Assembly: GCA_949289455.1 (NCBI GenBank) | Contig: CASEOA010000107.1 | Span: forward strand, 1-34,464 | DNA: 34,464 nt | Direction: 5' to 3' | Source: an uncultured Eubacteriales bacterium | Lineage (GTDB): Bacteria > Bacillota > Clostridia > Oscillospirales > Oscillospiraceae | In this document: piece after piece, positions 8,100-15,959 of the stretch | Position numbering within the stretch: the stretch's first letter is position 1 | How the letters are laid out: every line of letters begins with the position of its first letter | Position numbers and translations under genes: made by a program | The notes under the pieces: model-generated | Seen by the model: the letters and a program-made list of their open reading frames with translations, nothing else | The model's database searches: none | What the model was told of the DNA's origin: nothing

Positions 8100-8659
8100 A
8101 GATCCACCCGCCTTCCGATCTCGTACTCGTTTTTATACGGGTCCAACTGGTGGGGCGCCAGCACCTCCCAGGCCGCGTCCCTGGCCTCCACCAGGCTGCC
8201 GGGGTGCAGGGTCACGGTCTTGGGCGTCACCAGCACCAGGCCCAGCTCATTGGCCGACATGGGCCATTCCTGCTGGTGCCGGGCATACAGCTCCGTAAGG
8301 ACGCCGGGGAAGGTCATGGCCCGGGTGGTCTCGTCCTCCCGCAGGCGCACCTGGTCCACGGTCACCAGCGCCGCCGACACCGACAAATGGTTGCGGCCAT
8401 TCTCGGTGATGGCGGTGAGAAACAGATGCTGTCCCCTCCACCGCAGGGCGTTGTGGAGGGTGAGGGGCTGCCGTCGGATGACGATGGCGGCGTCCCGGGC
8501 CCCCACGCCCACCTTGGAGAACAGATTGCTCTTACTGGTCTGCTCCACCTTGGCCCAGGCCCGGCGGACGGTCACCCACTCCCACACCCCGTCGGCGGTC
8601 TCCCGCAGCTCCAGCACCTCCAGGGGCTGGTCCAGCCGGCCCGCTCCGATGTAGGCCAT
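8096..8659 (-). CDS. Head closure / head-tail adaptor protein
   Basis: This 187-residue protein starts at ATG with GGGAGGGGTGAG upstream. It has the beta-barrel style of head closure proteins (SPP1 gp16/HK97 gp7-like). Visible pieces are MAYIGAGRLDQPLEVLELRE, the RRAWAKVEQTSKSNLF strand and YEIGRRVDL at the end. It lies between the gp6-like connector and the gp10-like gene, the standard neck order. It probably seals the portal ring after DNA packaging and docks the tail. It is longer than many family members (about 110 residues), having an extra central segment. Confidence 0.65.
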   Translation of the reverse strand: MAYIGAGRLDQPLEVLELRETADGVWEWVTVRRAWAKVEQTSKSNLFSKVGVGARDAAIVIRRQPLTLHNALRWRGQHLFLTAITENGRNHLSVSAALVTVDQVRLREDETTRAMTFPGVLTELYARHQQEWPMSANELGLVLVTPKTVTLHPGSLVEARDAAWEVLAPHQLDPYKNEYEIGRRVDL

Positions 8660-8662
8660 GGC

Positions 8663-8992
8663 TCACCCCTCCCCAACCGGGTCCGACTCGGGCACCGGTT
8701 CTGTCAGTTTGAGCTGGGTCATGAGCCGCCGGAAGGCGGGGTTGTCCGCCACTATGGTTCCGGTGATCGTGGCGTCACGCAGATCAAAGTCCCGCAGCAC
8801 CATGAAGTTCACCGCCAGATCATACTGGGCCCGCCGTGTGGTGCCTTCGGGAGGCTCCGCCACCCCGGCGCCCTCCAGGTACCCAACTGCGGCGTCATAG
8901 AGGGTCTCCAGGGTGGCCAGCTCCCCCTGGGTGGGTTCCTCGATCCGGCAATAGGCCAACAGACTGGCCCGCCGCTCCTCGGTCAGGGGCAT
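8663..8992 (-). CDS. Head-tail connector (gp6/gp15-like)
   Basis: This 109-residue protein starts with the ATG at 8992, which overlaps the previous stop (ATGA). The much longer open frame in this register is antisense-type noise across the upstream gene. The sequence is all-helical (MPLTEERRASLLAYCRIEE, LYDAAVGYLEGAGV, RRAQYDLAVNFMVLRDFDLR), typical of HK97 gp6/SPP1 gp15 connector proteins that form a ring under the portal. The position next to the capsid module agrees. Confidence 0.75.
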   Translation of the reverse strand: MPLTEERRASLLAYCRIEEPTQGELATLETLYDAAVGYLEGAGVAEPPEGTTRRAQYDLAVNFMVLRDFDLRDATITGTIVADNPAFRRLMTQLKLTEPVPESDPVGEG

Positions 8993-9402
8993 CACACCAC
9001 CAGGGTCCAGCCGCTGGCCGCGGGCAGATACATGGTGTTGGCGGCGGCAACCGCACCGCACACTACCGCCGCGGCGCCGTCGTGCTGGAACTTCACCGCA
9101 GCGTAGCGGCCATGGAGCGCACTGGGCCGATAGCTCACCACCGCCGTCTGGGCCGCGGTACCAACCGTGTCGGTAAAGGTAGCCGTCTCCACCTCCTCCG
9201 CCTCGCTGCCGCTGCTGTCGTCCGAGGCCAGCAGGGTCACCGTCAGGCTCTTGCCGGCGCCCAGAGGGGCGGCAGAGACCAGGAACACGATCTCCTCCAC
9301 CCCGGAGACGTCGATAAAGTCGGAGGTCTTTTCGGTGGAGGCCGTCACGCTCTGGGGGGCAAAGGCAGTCTGGAACGCCAGTTCTTCGTTGATCCGATTC
9401 AT
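8992..9402 (-). CDS. Capsid-associated beta-rich protein, possible decoration protein
   Basis: This 136-residue protein starts at ATG behind AAGGAGGACTTTGC. It follows the major capsid gene directly and is rich in beta-forming residues (VEEIVFLVSAAPL, KSLTVTLLASDD, GRYAAVKFQHDG). Small beta proteins at this site are often head decoration or head-fibre components, but no specific family is recognised. Function is inferred from position only. Confidence 0.6.
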   Translation of the reverse strand: MNRINEELAFQTAFAPQSVTASTEKTSDFIDVSGVEEIVFLVSAAPLGAGKSLTVTLLASDDSSGSEAEEVETATFTDTVGTAAQTAVVSYRPSALHGRYAAVKFQHDGAAAVVCGAVAAANTMYLPAASGWTLVV

Positions 9403-9414
9403 GCAAAGTCCTCC

Positions 9415-10698
9415 TTACTTCCGGGCCGCCAGCGCCACAAAGGGGCTGCGGGTCTTGGTGCTGTTCTTGATGGTCAGGGGCTTGCTCACCTTGGGGGCGC
9501 CGTTGCAGCGGTACACCACCCGGAAGCAGTTCTGGTCGGTGAGAAATTCCACATGGATGGACCAGTCCTGCTTGACGGTGCCCTTGGTCAGCAGGATGTA
9601 CATATAGGGGTCCACCAGCAGGATATCCCCGGCGTTCCCCAGGGCGGAGCAGCTGTCCTCAAAGAGCACCGGCTTGTTGAGCACCCGCTGGGTGTCGAAG
9701 TTGCCCAGGCCCCCCTCAGGGTTCCACAGGAACTTGGCCGCCTCACCGCTCTGGATGGACAAGGTGGGCAGCAGCTCCTCCGCGTCGGGGTGCATCAGCC
9801 ACACCAGCCGCTCCCGGTTCCGGGGCATGGCCCGGGCCTGCATCTTGATGGCGTTGGCCCCCAGGAAGCTGCCCGCCGCCTGGCCGCTCTCCTTGTCCAC
9901 GGTGACCAGGGCCTTGGAGTGGATCAGGCCCAGGGGCTTGCCCACGCCGTCGCCGCAGATGACCCCCTCGGTGAGCAGCCGGTCCCCGGCCAGGGTAAAG
10001 GCGGAGCTGGCAAAGCCGGAGAGGAAGGCGGCGTCCTCCAGCATCTCGTCGGTGCAGTAGAGGAAGCCCATCATCTTCTCCAGATCCATTTTCATCTCCC
10101 GGAACTGGGGCTTGCTGGCAGCCACGGCGGCCCCCTCGCTGGCCCAGTACATCTGCACCCCGCCGAACACCGACTTGGACACATTGGTCTCATCGGCGCT
10201 CACCCACCGCATGGCGTTGGCGGAGCTGGAGCAGGTATAGCGGTCCAGCCGGTTGAGCAGGGGGCTCTGCTGGACGGCGCTCTCCATGATCATGCCGGCA
10301 AAGTCGGTCTGGAGAGCAAAGCCGCCGTCGGTACCGCTCCCCTCGTTGGACCCCAGCACAGCGTTGTTTACCTTCTGGAGCCGCTTGTCCTCCACGTGGT
10401 TCTTGCGGAAGTTGTAGATGGCCAGCAGCTGCTCTCCCACCGAGGCGAAGGGTTTGCCCTCTCCCTTGCCGCTGTCGGCGGGCTTGCCGTGGAGGGCGCC
10501 GTCATAGTCGGGCCGGGCGTTCTCCCGGCTGGCCTGGGCCAGCTTCTCCAGGCCGGCGATCTGGGCGTTGATGTCCTCCATCTGGTCCGTGACGGCGTTG
10601 GCCTCGGTAATCTTGCCCTCATCCACCAGGGCCTGGGCCTGGGTGAGCAGCTGGGCCTTCTGGGCCCGGAGCTCGGTGATCTTCTCCATGAAATCCAT
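9415..10698 (-). CDS. Major capsid protein, HK97 family
   Basis: This 427-residue protein starts at ATG with AAAGGAG upstream. Residues 1-~100 form the delta (scaffolding) domain, a coiled coil (MEKITELRAQKAQLLTQAQ...QMEDINAQIAGLEKL). The mature capsid fold begins near NNAVLGSNEGSGTDGGFAL, so the prohead protease probably cuts around residues 105-118. The HK97 core is recognisable in FAGMIMESAVQQSPLLNRLD, FLYCTDEMLEDAAF, the RLLTEGVICGDGVGKPLGLI loop and the late VEFLTDQNCFRVVYRCNGA strand. It is preceded by the ClpP-type protease, the usual order. Confidence 0.95.
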   Translation of the reverse strand: MDFMEKITELRAQKAQLLTQAQALVDEGKITEANAVTDQMEDINAQIAGLEKLAQASRENARPDYDGALHGKPADSGKGEGKPFASVGEQLLAIYNFRKNHVEDKRLQKVNNAVLGSNEGSGTDGGFALQTDFAGMIMESAVQQSPLLNRLDRYTCSSSANAMRWVSADETNVSKSVFGGVQMYWASEGAAVAASKPQFREMKMDLEKMMGFLYCTDEMLEDAAFLSGFASSAFTLAGDRLLTEGVICGDGVGKPLGLIHSKALVTVDKESGQAAGSFLGANAIKMQARAMPRNRERLVWLMHPDAEELLPTLSIQSGEAAKFLWNPEGGLGNFDTQRVLNKPVLFEDSCSALGNAGDILLVDPYMYILLTKGTVKQDWSIHVEFLTDQNCFRVVYRCNGAPKVSKPLTIKNSTKTRSPFVALAARK

Positions 10699-10717
10699 AC
10701 TGTTCTCCTTTCAAAGC

Positions 10718-11419
10718 TCAAAACTCAGCAAGCGCCCTGAGCCGCGCCAGAGCGCGCCTGCCCTCTTCCTCCCGGGCCGCCTGGGCCCGCTGGTCGGCCA
10801 CATGGGCCTGATACCTCTCCCGCATGGCCGCCGTCAGCCGGATCCGCCCCGACGCCGCCACAAAGGCCGCCGGGTCCTCCTCATCCACAGGGACACCCAC
10901 GATCTCGTCGATGAGCCCGTACTCCCTGGCCTGGGTGGGTGTGATCCAGATGTCCTTGTCCATCAGGGTCATGAGCTCCTCCCGGGTTTTGGTGCCGCCC
11001 CGGGCGGTGTAGACCTCCAGGATGCAGTCCCTGGCGTTCTGCAGGGCCTCCGCCGCCCGGCGCATCTCCCGGAAATCCCCCTCCGCCCCGCCGCTGGGGT
11101 TGTGGTAGCACAGCAGGGCTCCGGGCTCGCTCTGGATGATCCGGCAGCCGGTGGCCGCCAGGGTGGCGGCGCTGGCCCCGAAGCCCTGGAACAGGGCCGT
11201 GGTATTGCCGGGGTAGCGCCGGAGCATGGAGCGGATCTCCAGGCCCACGGCCATATCCCCGCCGGGGGAATTGATAAGGAGGGTGATATCCTCCCCGCCC
11301 GCCGCCTCCAGGGCAGCTGCGATGTCCATGGGGGCGGTGATGTCCCGCCACCCCCACCAGCGCAGCACGTCGGCGGAGTCGTTGTCCCACAGCTCCCCCC
11401 GCAGCGCGATCTCAGCCAT
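10718..11419 (-). CDS. Prohead protease, ClpP (S14) type
   Basis: This 233-residue protein starts at ATG, overlapping the portal stop by eight bases. The ClpP-like core spans residues ~43-160: LLINSPGGD, the catalytic serine in GFGASAATLA (about Ser83), the catalytic histidine in LLCYHNPSGG (about His106) and the later DKDIWITPTQAREYGLIDEI motif. The enzyme removes the delta domain of the capsid protein and degrades scaffold during head maturation. The order portal-protease-capsid is that of HK97-like packaging modules. The basic, Arg-rich C-terminal tail may bind the capsid interior. Confidence 0.93.
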   Translation of the reverse strand: MAEIALRGELWDNDSADVLRWWGWRDITAPMDIAAALEAAGGEDITLLINSPGGDMAVGLEIRSMLRRYPGNTTALFQGFGASAATLAATGCRIIQSEPGALLCYHNPSGGAEGDFREMRRAAEALQNARDCILEVYTARGGTKTREELMTLMDKDIWITPTQAREYGLIDEIVGVPVDEEDPAAFVAASGRIRLTAAMRERYQAHVADQRAQAAREEEGRRALARLRALAEF

Positions 11420-12632
11420 TCATTTCCTCTCCTTTCAGCACAGACTCCAGGGAACCCAGCGCCTTGTTGGCAAGGAACTGCTTGCCCAGGCCCCCCGGAA
11501 TGGGATTGAGCTCCTCCTTGGCCCGGGCGTCGTCCGGACACAGGACTGAGTGCTCGATGAGCTTCACATAGAAGTCAGCCCTGGTGGCTGGGTCCGCCCG
11601 GAGCAGGGCCTCCACATTGCCGTGGATATATACCCCAGCCTGCCGCTGGACAGGGCCCGGCAGCTTGTAGCTGTCCTCGCTCTCCCACTGGACCACATAG
11701 GGCAGCAGGGTATCGGTGACATAGTTGAGCCGCTGCTGGGCGTTGCTGTTGTAGCTCTCCTTGCCGGTCTGGAGCATATGCTTGGGGACCCCGCTGAACC
11801 TGCTGATCTCCTCCACGGTAAACCCCCGGCTCTCGATGAACTGAGCGTCGCTCTGGCTGACGCCCAGGGGGGTGAACTTCATGCTGTGGTCCAGCACCGC
11901 CACGGCAAAAGCGTCGTCCGAGGCAAAGGAGCGGAACTCCTGCTTGACCTTCTGACGGGTCTCCGAACTGGCGTCCGTGTCCACCTCAATGATGCCGGAG
12001 AGCCTGGCCCCGTTCTGGTAAAACTTTTTGCTGAACCGCTGGGCCATGGCGTCCGCCGCGATGGACTCCCGGGCCAGCTCCAGCAGCCCCCGGCCCCGGA
12101 TCCCGTCGTAGGTCTCAAAGTACAGGAAGGACAGCTCATAGTTGGAAAAGCTCTTCTGGAATCCATCCACACTGTAGTCGTACCAGTACACCCCGTTCTC
12201 CACGTCCTTCCGGATGGTGCAGCACTCCGTGGGCAGCGGGATGCGGGCGATCACATGGCCGGCGCTGTCCGTCCGGTTCCACACCGCCCCGAACCCATGC
12301 CAGAAGGCGTTGGACATGACGATCTTCCGTAGCATGAAGGGGGACATATACTCGTTGGCCCGGACCTTCAGCACCTGGGCCAGATAGGGATCGTCCACCG
12401 CCACTCTGGCCTCTCCGTCCTTCCGGTACACGCCGAATGGGATCAGGCCGAAGGAGTTGGACAGGATCCGGTGGGCCGCCGACACCGGAGAGAGCCGCTG
12501 GGCGGTGGTCTGGGTGGCCTCCAGCTCCTCGCCGTCGAAGAAGGTCTCCCGAAACCAGCGATGGATCTCCTCCCAGGGCAGGGCGGTCTCCTCCATGGCA
12601 GACCTGGGCCGCATGGCCTGATTCAGGATCAC
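11412..12632 (-). CDS. Portal protein, HK97 family
   Basis: This 406-residue protein starts with GTG (overlapping the previous stop, GTGA) behind GGGGAGGTGG. The portal core is clear: HRILSNSFGLIPFGVYRK, FMLRKIVMSNAFWHGFGAVW, GLLELARESIAADAMAQRFS with the clip and stem regions, FTVEEISRFSGVPKHML and QQRLNYVTDTLLPYV. It forms the dodecameric ring at one capsid vertex through which DNA enters and leaves, and docks the terminase. Length is normal for the HK97 portal family. Confidence 0.95.
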   Translation of the reverse strand: MILNQAMRPRSAMEETALPWEEIHRWFRETFFDGEELEATQTTAQRLSPVSAAHRILSNSFGLIPFGVYRKDGEARVAVDDPYLAQVLKVRANEYMSPFMLRKIVMSNAFWHGFGAVWNRTDSAGHVIARIPLPTECCTIRKDVENGVYWYDYSVDGFQKSFSNYELSFLYFETYDGIRGRGLLELARESIAADAMAQRFSKKFYQNGARLSGIIEVDTDASSETRQKVKQEFRSFASDDAFAVAVLDHSMKFTPLGVSQSDAQFIESRGFTVEEISRFSGVPKHMLQTGKESYNSNAQQRLNYVTDTLLPYVVQWESEDSYKLPGPVQRQAGVYIHGNVEALLRADPATRADFYVKLIEHSVLCPDDARAKEELNPIPGGLGKQFLANKALGSLESVLKGEEMNG

Positions 12633-12826
12633 TTACGGCCACCTCCCCGGGATCTGGCCACCACCACGGCGTAGGCGGTCAGGCAGACGCCCGCCGTGGC
12701 CAGGGCCGCCGGCCGGCCGCCCAGGTCCAGCGCCGCCCGCACAAAGCATCCCCCGCCGGCCAGGAGCAGCAGGTCGTCCAGGTAGAGACCCAGGGTCCTG
12801 CCAACCCGGCTCAGTCGTTTTTTCAA
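12629..12826 (-). CDS. Small membrane protein between terminase and portal
   Basis: This 65-residue protein starts with TTG. GGGGGA lies upstream, and the gene begins one base past the terminase stop codon. After a basic N-terminus (MKKRLSRVGR) come two hydrophobic segments (LGLYLDDLLLLAGGGCFV and LATAGVCLTAYAVVV), then a basic tail. Similar two-helix proteins lie between terminase and portal in many Firmicutes phages, function unknown. It is too early in the operon to be assumed a holin. Confidence 0.7.
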   Translation of the reverse strand: MKKRLSRVGRTLGLYLDDLLLLAGGGCFVRAALDLGGRPAALATAGVCLTAYAVVVARSRGGGRK

Positions 12827-12827
12827 A

Positions 12828-14576
12828 TCAAATCCCCCAATCTTCCGAAAGTACGTGCTGGTTGATATCCGGCCCCTGAGGCATCTTCACCATCGCCGTG
12901 GCCATGGCGATGATCCAGGCCACCGTCATGTCGATGCGGCCGGTGCTGCGATTTTTCATGGGCTTGAGATTCTCGTTGCCGTCCACGTGGCAGCGGACGT
13001 TGCCAAAACACCAACGGGCCGCCGTATTGTGCTCGTGGAGCATCTCCCGGGACCGCAGCAGCCGCTCCACCTCCTTCATGGCGGGGGACAGCTCCTTGAT
13101 GGTCTGGGGAATCTCCACCACCTCCACGCCCCGGTCCATAAGCCGCTGGGTCAGGGTGCGGCTCAGGTAGGGGTCCACCCCCAGGGTGTCCAGGTCGAAC
13201 ATCTCCGCGCACCAGGCCACGGTCTCCTCGATCATGGTGAAGTCCACCATATCCCCGGGGCACAGGGTGAGGAACTCCGCCCTGGACCAATCCCGGTAGG
13301 GCACATGGTCCCTCTGCTCCGCCTCCGCCACGCCCTCCTCCGGCCGCCAGGCCCAGAACAGGGTCACCCAGGTGTCCAGCCCCTCCTGGGGCGGAAACAG
13401 CAGGGTGAGGGCGGTGAGGTCGGTGGTGGTAGACAGATCCAGCCCACCGAAGCAGTGCTTGCCCATCAGCCAGTCCCGGACGGCCTGCCGCCGGTCCGTC
13501 ACCTTCAAACCCTGCCACTCCTCCCGGTTCCACTGGGTCTTGTCGTACAGGCCCAGGGGCAGCCAGCCCACCGTGTGGGTGGCAATCCACTGGTTGAGCC
13601 GCAGCCACCGGAACAGCCGCTCGGCGCTCTCACTCTGTTTGGCCGCTCTGGCCTCCCGGCGGAAGTCCCGCAGCTTCAGGTTGTGGCCCAGGCCCGGGTT
13701 GCAGGCGTACCACACCGCCTCGTCGTAGATGTCCAGGGCGGCGATCCTGTCCGGGTCGTCCCCGGTGAGCACCGACATCCCGTACATGATGGGGCACCAG
13801 GCCGGATCGTCCCCGTCCAGCTCCCGCTCTGGCTCCCCCCGCCGCCAGGCCAGGATCCTCCGGCACTTTTCGTGGATCTCCCAGCCGATGCTCTTCCGGT
13901 CCGGGTCGTCGCCAGCGGTGGTGAGGACGATCACCGCCTGCTGCCGCCGGGCGGCGTCCGACCCCGCCGTGAGCACATCCCACAGCTTTCGGTTGGGCTG
14001 GGTGTGCAGCTCATCAAAGATGATGGCGCTGAAGGAGTAGCCGTGCTTGGTCTCCGCGTCAGCGGAGTACACCTTCAGCACCCCGCCGTACCTGGTGTGG
14101 ATCTCCCGCTTGGAGTCCACCGCCCAGGCGATGGGGTCGTGCTCCGGCTGACCCAGGCAGGTGTGCTCCACCATGTACTTGGCCGCCTCGTAGACCTGGG
14201 CGGCATTCTCCTTGTCGGAGGAGAAGATGCCCACCTTGGGCCGCTTCTCCCCGTCCCACAGCAGGTTGTACAGCCCCAGCCCGGCGGACAGCTCGGTCTT
14301 GCCGTTCTTCTTGGGCAGCTCGTCGTAGAGGAACCGCCGGTAGCGGCGCCAGCTGCCGTCCTCATCCTGCTCCTGGACACCGTAGAAGCTGCGGATGGCG
14401 TCCAGCTCCCAGTCCAGCAGCCGGAAGGGCTCCCCCGCCCACTCGTTGGAGCCGAAGCACAGCAGGGAGAAGAAGTCCAGCACGTCCTGCACCGCCTCCT
14501 GGCTGTACCGCAGCACGGTTCCGTCCTCCGGCCTGGGCACCTCCACCCCGGGGGCCAGGGTCAGCAGCTCAGGCAC
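12828..14576 (-). CDS. terL: Terminase large subunit
   Basis: This 582-residue protein starts with GTG, overlapping the small subunit by eight bases. The N-terminal ATPase has Walker A PKKNGKT (88-94) and Walker B IIFDE (185-189), followed by a coupling-type LTTAGDD segment. The C-terminal RNase H-like nuclease shows the first acidic residue in FGGLDLSTTTD (about Asp380), a central VDPYLSRTL block and the last acidic motif in RSTGRIDMTVAW. This is the Terminase_1 (HK97/P27-associated) group. It pumps DNA through the portal and cuts concatemers. Its association with an HNH endonuclease upstream suggests cos-type packaging. Confidence 0.96.
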   Translation of the reverse strand: MPELLTLAPGVEVPRPEDGTVLRYSQEAVQDVLDFFSLLCFGSNEWAGEPFRLLDWELDAIRSFYGVQEQDEDGSWRRYRRFLYDELPKKNGKTELSAGLGLYNLLWDGEKRPKVGIFSSDKENAAQVYEAAKYMVEHTCLGQPEHDPIAWAVDSKREIHTRYGGVLKVYSADAETKHGYSFSAIIFDELHTQPNRKLWDVLTAGSDAARRQQAVIVLTTAGDDPDRKSIGWEIHEKCRRILAWRRGEPERELDGDDPAWCPIMYGMSVLTGDDPDRIAALDIYDEAVWYACNPGLGHNLKLRDFRREARAAKQSESAERLFRWLRLNQWIATHTVGWLPLGLYDKTQWNREEWQGLKVTDRRQAVRDWLMGKHCFGGLDLSTTTDLTALTLLFPPQEGLDTWVTLFWAWRPEEGVAEAEQRDHVPYRDWSRAEFLTLCPGDMVDFTMIEETVAWCAEMFDLDTLGVDPYLSRTLTQRLMDRGVEVVEIPQTIKELSPAMKEVERLLRSREMLHEHNTAARWCFGNVRCHVDGNENLKPMKNRSTGRIDMTVAWIIAMATAMVKMPQGPDINQHVLSEDWGI

Positions 14577-15054
14577 GGCGCATCCGCTCCTCCATCATCT
14601 GCTCGAAGGGGTTTTTCTCCTTGGGCCTGCCCCCCTCGGGCAGTACCAGGCGGCAGCGGCTGGTGATGGTCATGCCCAGGTCGTTGGCGCAGGCCCGGGC
14701 CTGTTTGAAGCAGGTGTCCTGGAGCTTGACCCACTTCTCCGCCAGGGCCGGGCTTTGAGCCGCCAGGGCCTCCTCCGCCATGCGGCAGGCCTGGGCGTAC
14801 TGGGCCTGAGCCACCACGTAGCGACCCAGGGTGTCCCGGTCCAGCTGGGCCGCCCCCATGTCGGCGGCCAGCAGCTCCTTGGCCAGGGCCCGGAACTCCT
14901 TCCGGTGCGCTTCCGGCAGCCACTTGGGCAGGCGCATGGTCTTAGGCTTGGGCAGCTCCACCTCCTGGGCCGCCCGCTGGGCCTTTTCCGCCTTGCTCAG
15001 GTGCTTGCGGCCGTTTCCCTCCAGGACGGCCAGCTTCTGTCTGGGTCCCGGCAT
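14569..15054 (-). CDS. terS: Terminase small subunit, P27 family
   Basis: This 161-residue protein starts with the ATG at 15054 because GGAGGAGAGACG is directly upstream. The longer frame lacks a ribosome site. It begins MPGPRQKLAVLEGNGRKHLS, typical of P27-type small terminases, and continues with helices for DNA recognition and oligomerisation (DRDTLGRYVVAQAQYAQACR, KLQDTCFKQARACANDLGM). It recognises the packaging site and loads the large subunit. Confidence 0.92.
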   Translation of the reverse strand: MPGPRQKLAVLEGNGRKHLSKAEKAQRAAQEVELPKPKTMRLPKWLPEAHRKEFRALAKELLAADMGAAQLDRDTLGRYVVAQAQYAQACRMAEEALAAQSPALAEKWVKLQDTCFKQARACANDLGMTITSRCRLVLPEGGRPKEKNPFEQMMEERMRRA

Positions 15055-15255
15055 CGTCTCTCCTCCCTTCCGCCGCCGGCCCCAATGCCCCGTGGGGAAA
15101 AAATCCCTCACGGAGGAGCCGCTGCGGTCTTGTACGAGTTTACATAAAACACTTTCGGGCCGGGGGCGGGTCTGGCATGCCACGGGCTTGCCGCGCCCGC
15201 GGGCGGGCATGACGGGAGCGCGGGCGGGCGCCCGAGCCTGCCGCCGCTCCGGGGC
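15055..15255. other. Very GC-rich non-coding gap, candidate cos/packaging site
   Basis: No convincing gene lies between the HNH stop and the small terminase. The stretch is extremely GC-rich and full of short palindromes, for example CGCCCGCGGGCG and CGGGCGCCCG around 15195-15235. The small terminase ribosome site is at its left end. In HNH-TerS-TerL phages the cos site often lies in this gap, so it is a candidate packaging origin. That is inference from position only. Confidence 0.35.
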
Positions 15256-15627
15256 TCAGCGGCTTGCCGTTTCACGCCGGATTTCCGCCTGTTCCAGTGC
15301 CGTCTTGCGGTCATGGCAGGACTTGCACAGGGATTGCAGGTTGGTCTTGTCGGTGAACCGCTGCCAGTCCCCTCGGTGGGGCGTGACATGGTCCACCACG
15401 GTGGCCCGGGTGCGGACGCCCCGGCGTGCGCATTCCCGGCACCAGGGCTCGGCCAGCAGCTGGCCGGGCCGCAGATCGTCCACCCAGATGGGCAGGCTGT
15501 ACCAGCCGTGCCACTCTGCCGAGGCCCGGCGGGCCGCCCGCTTGGGCCTGTGCCTGTCACAGTACCCCTCCCGGGTGAGGGCGGCGCACCCCGGGTATCG
15601 GCAGGGCCGGAGCGGCTTCAGGGCCAC
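15256..15627 (-). CDS. HNH endonuclease, packaging associated
   Basis: This 123-residue protein starts with GTG behind GGAGGTGAT. Two zinc-type pairs (CRYPGCAAL...CDRHR; CRECARRG) lead into the HNH core: VVDHVTPHRGDW, then NLQSLCKSCHDRKTALE. This gives His, Asp, the central Asn and the final His of the beta-beta-alpha metal fold. HNH proteins immediately before TerS/TerL in HK97-like phages help the large terminase cut at cos sites. It is the first gene of the late operon. Confidence 0.93.
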   Translation of the reverse strand: MALKPLRPCRYPGCAALTREGYCDRHRPKRAARRASAEWHGWYSLPIWVDDLRPGQLLAEPWCRECARRGVRTRATVVDHVTPHRGDWQRFTDKTNLQSLCKSCHDRKTALEQAEIRRETASR

Positions 15628-15648
15628 GGGCTATCACCTCCGGGCAGT

Positions 15649-15701
15649 AAAAAAAGCCGGCGCCGACGCTCCCCCACTCGGGAAGTCATCGGCACCGGCT
15701 T
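15649..15701 (-). terminator. Rho-independent terminator at the early/late boundary
   Basis: On the minus strand AGCCGGTGCCGATG pairs with CGTCGGCGCCGGCT around a ~17-base loop, followed by a run of seven T. The stem covers the end of the zinc-binding KTR gene. It stands only about ten bases upstream of the HNH ribosome site, leaving no room for a promoter between them. Confidence 0.88.
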
Positions 15702-15880
15702 ACAACGAAGCACTGGCCACGGTCGATGTTCACGCTGAATTCTGCCTTGCAACTCCTGCACCAGAGGATCAGGCCCCGGGCTTCCGTTTCCGGGTCGGCC
15801 TTCTGGTTGGTCGTCTGCTTGCAGTTGGGACAGACATACCGTCCATTCCTTACGGATAGTTTACCATATCGCGCATCCAT
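15686..15880 (-). CDS. Cysteine-rich KTR-type zinc-binding protein
   Basis: This 64-residue protein starts with the ATG at 15880 behind AAAAAGG. A TTG two codons earlier is an alternative. Two CxxC pairs (VCPNCKQT and WCRSCKAEF) about 25 residues apart form a zinc ribbon, followed by VNIDRGQCFVVSRCR. The spacing fits the Cys-rich KTR proteins common in Firmicutes phages and conjugative elements, whose role is unknown but may be nucleic-acid binding or regulatory. The stop codon is buried in the terminator stem that follows. It stands alone between the Rep gene and the late operon. Confidence 0.75.
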   Translation of the reverse strand: MDARYGKLSVRNGRYVCPNCKQTTNQKADPETEARGLILWCRSCKAEFSVNIDRGQCFVVSRCR

Positions 15881-15959
15881 TTGCAAACCTTTTTCCCGCC
15901 TTTCTGCCTGTTATGTAAGAGAATATACTTACCCCCGAGACTGAAAAGAATAGAAAAGC

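Noticed and set aside
8836-10740. Long plus-strand open frame across the capsid gene
   Set aside because: It is an antisense by-product of high-GC codon use: no ribosome site, no family pattern, and the minus strand carries clear phage genes.
12629-12826. Holin
   Set aside because: Two membrane segments fit, but it lies between terminase and portal, not in a lysis cassette, and no endolysin is near.
12855-14666. Long plus-strand open frame across the large terminase
   Set aside because: Antisense shadow of the terminase gene with His/Pro/Leu-rich content typical of such frames.
15686-15880. Mu Com-like translational activator
   Set aside because: Two CxxC pairs are shared, but the spacing and the end fit the KTR-type family better.
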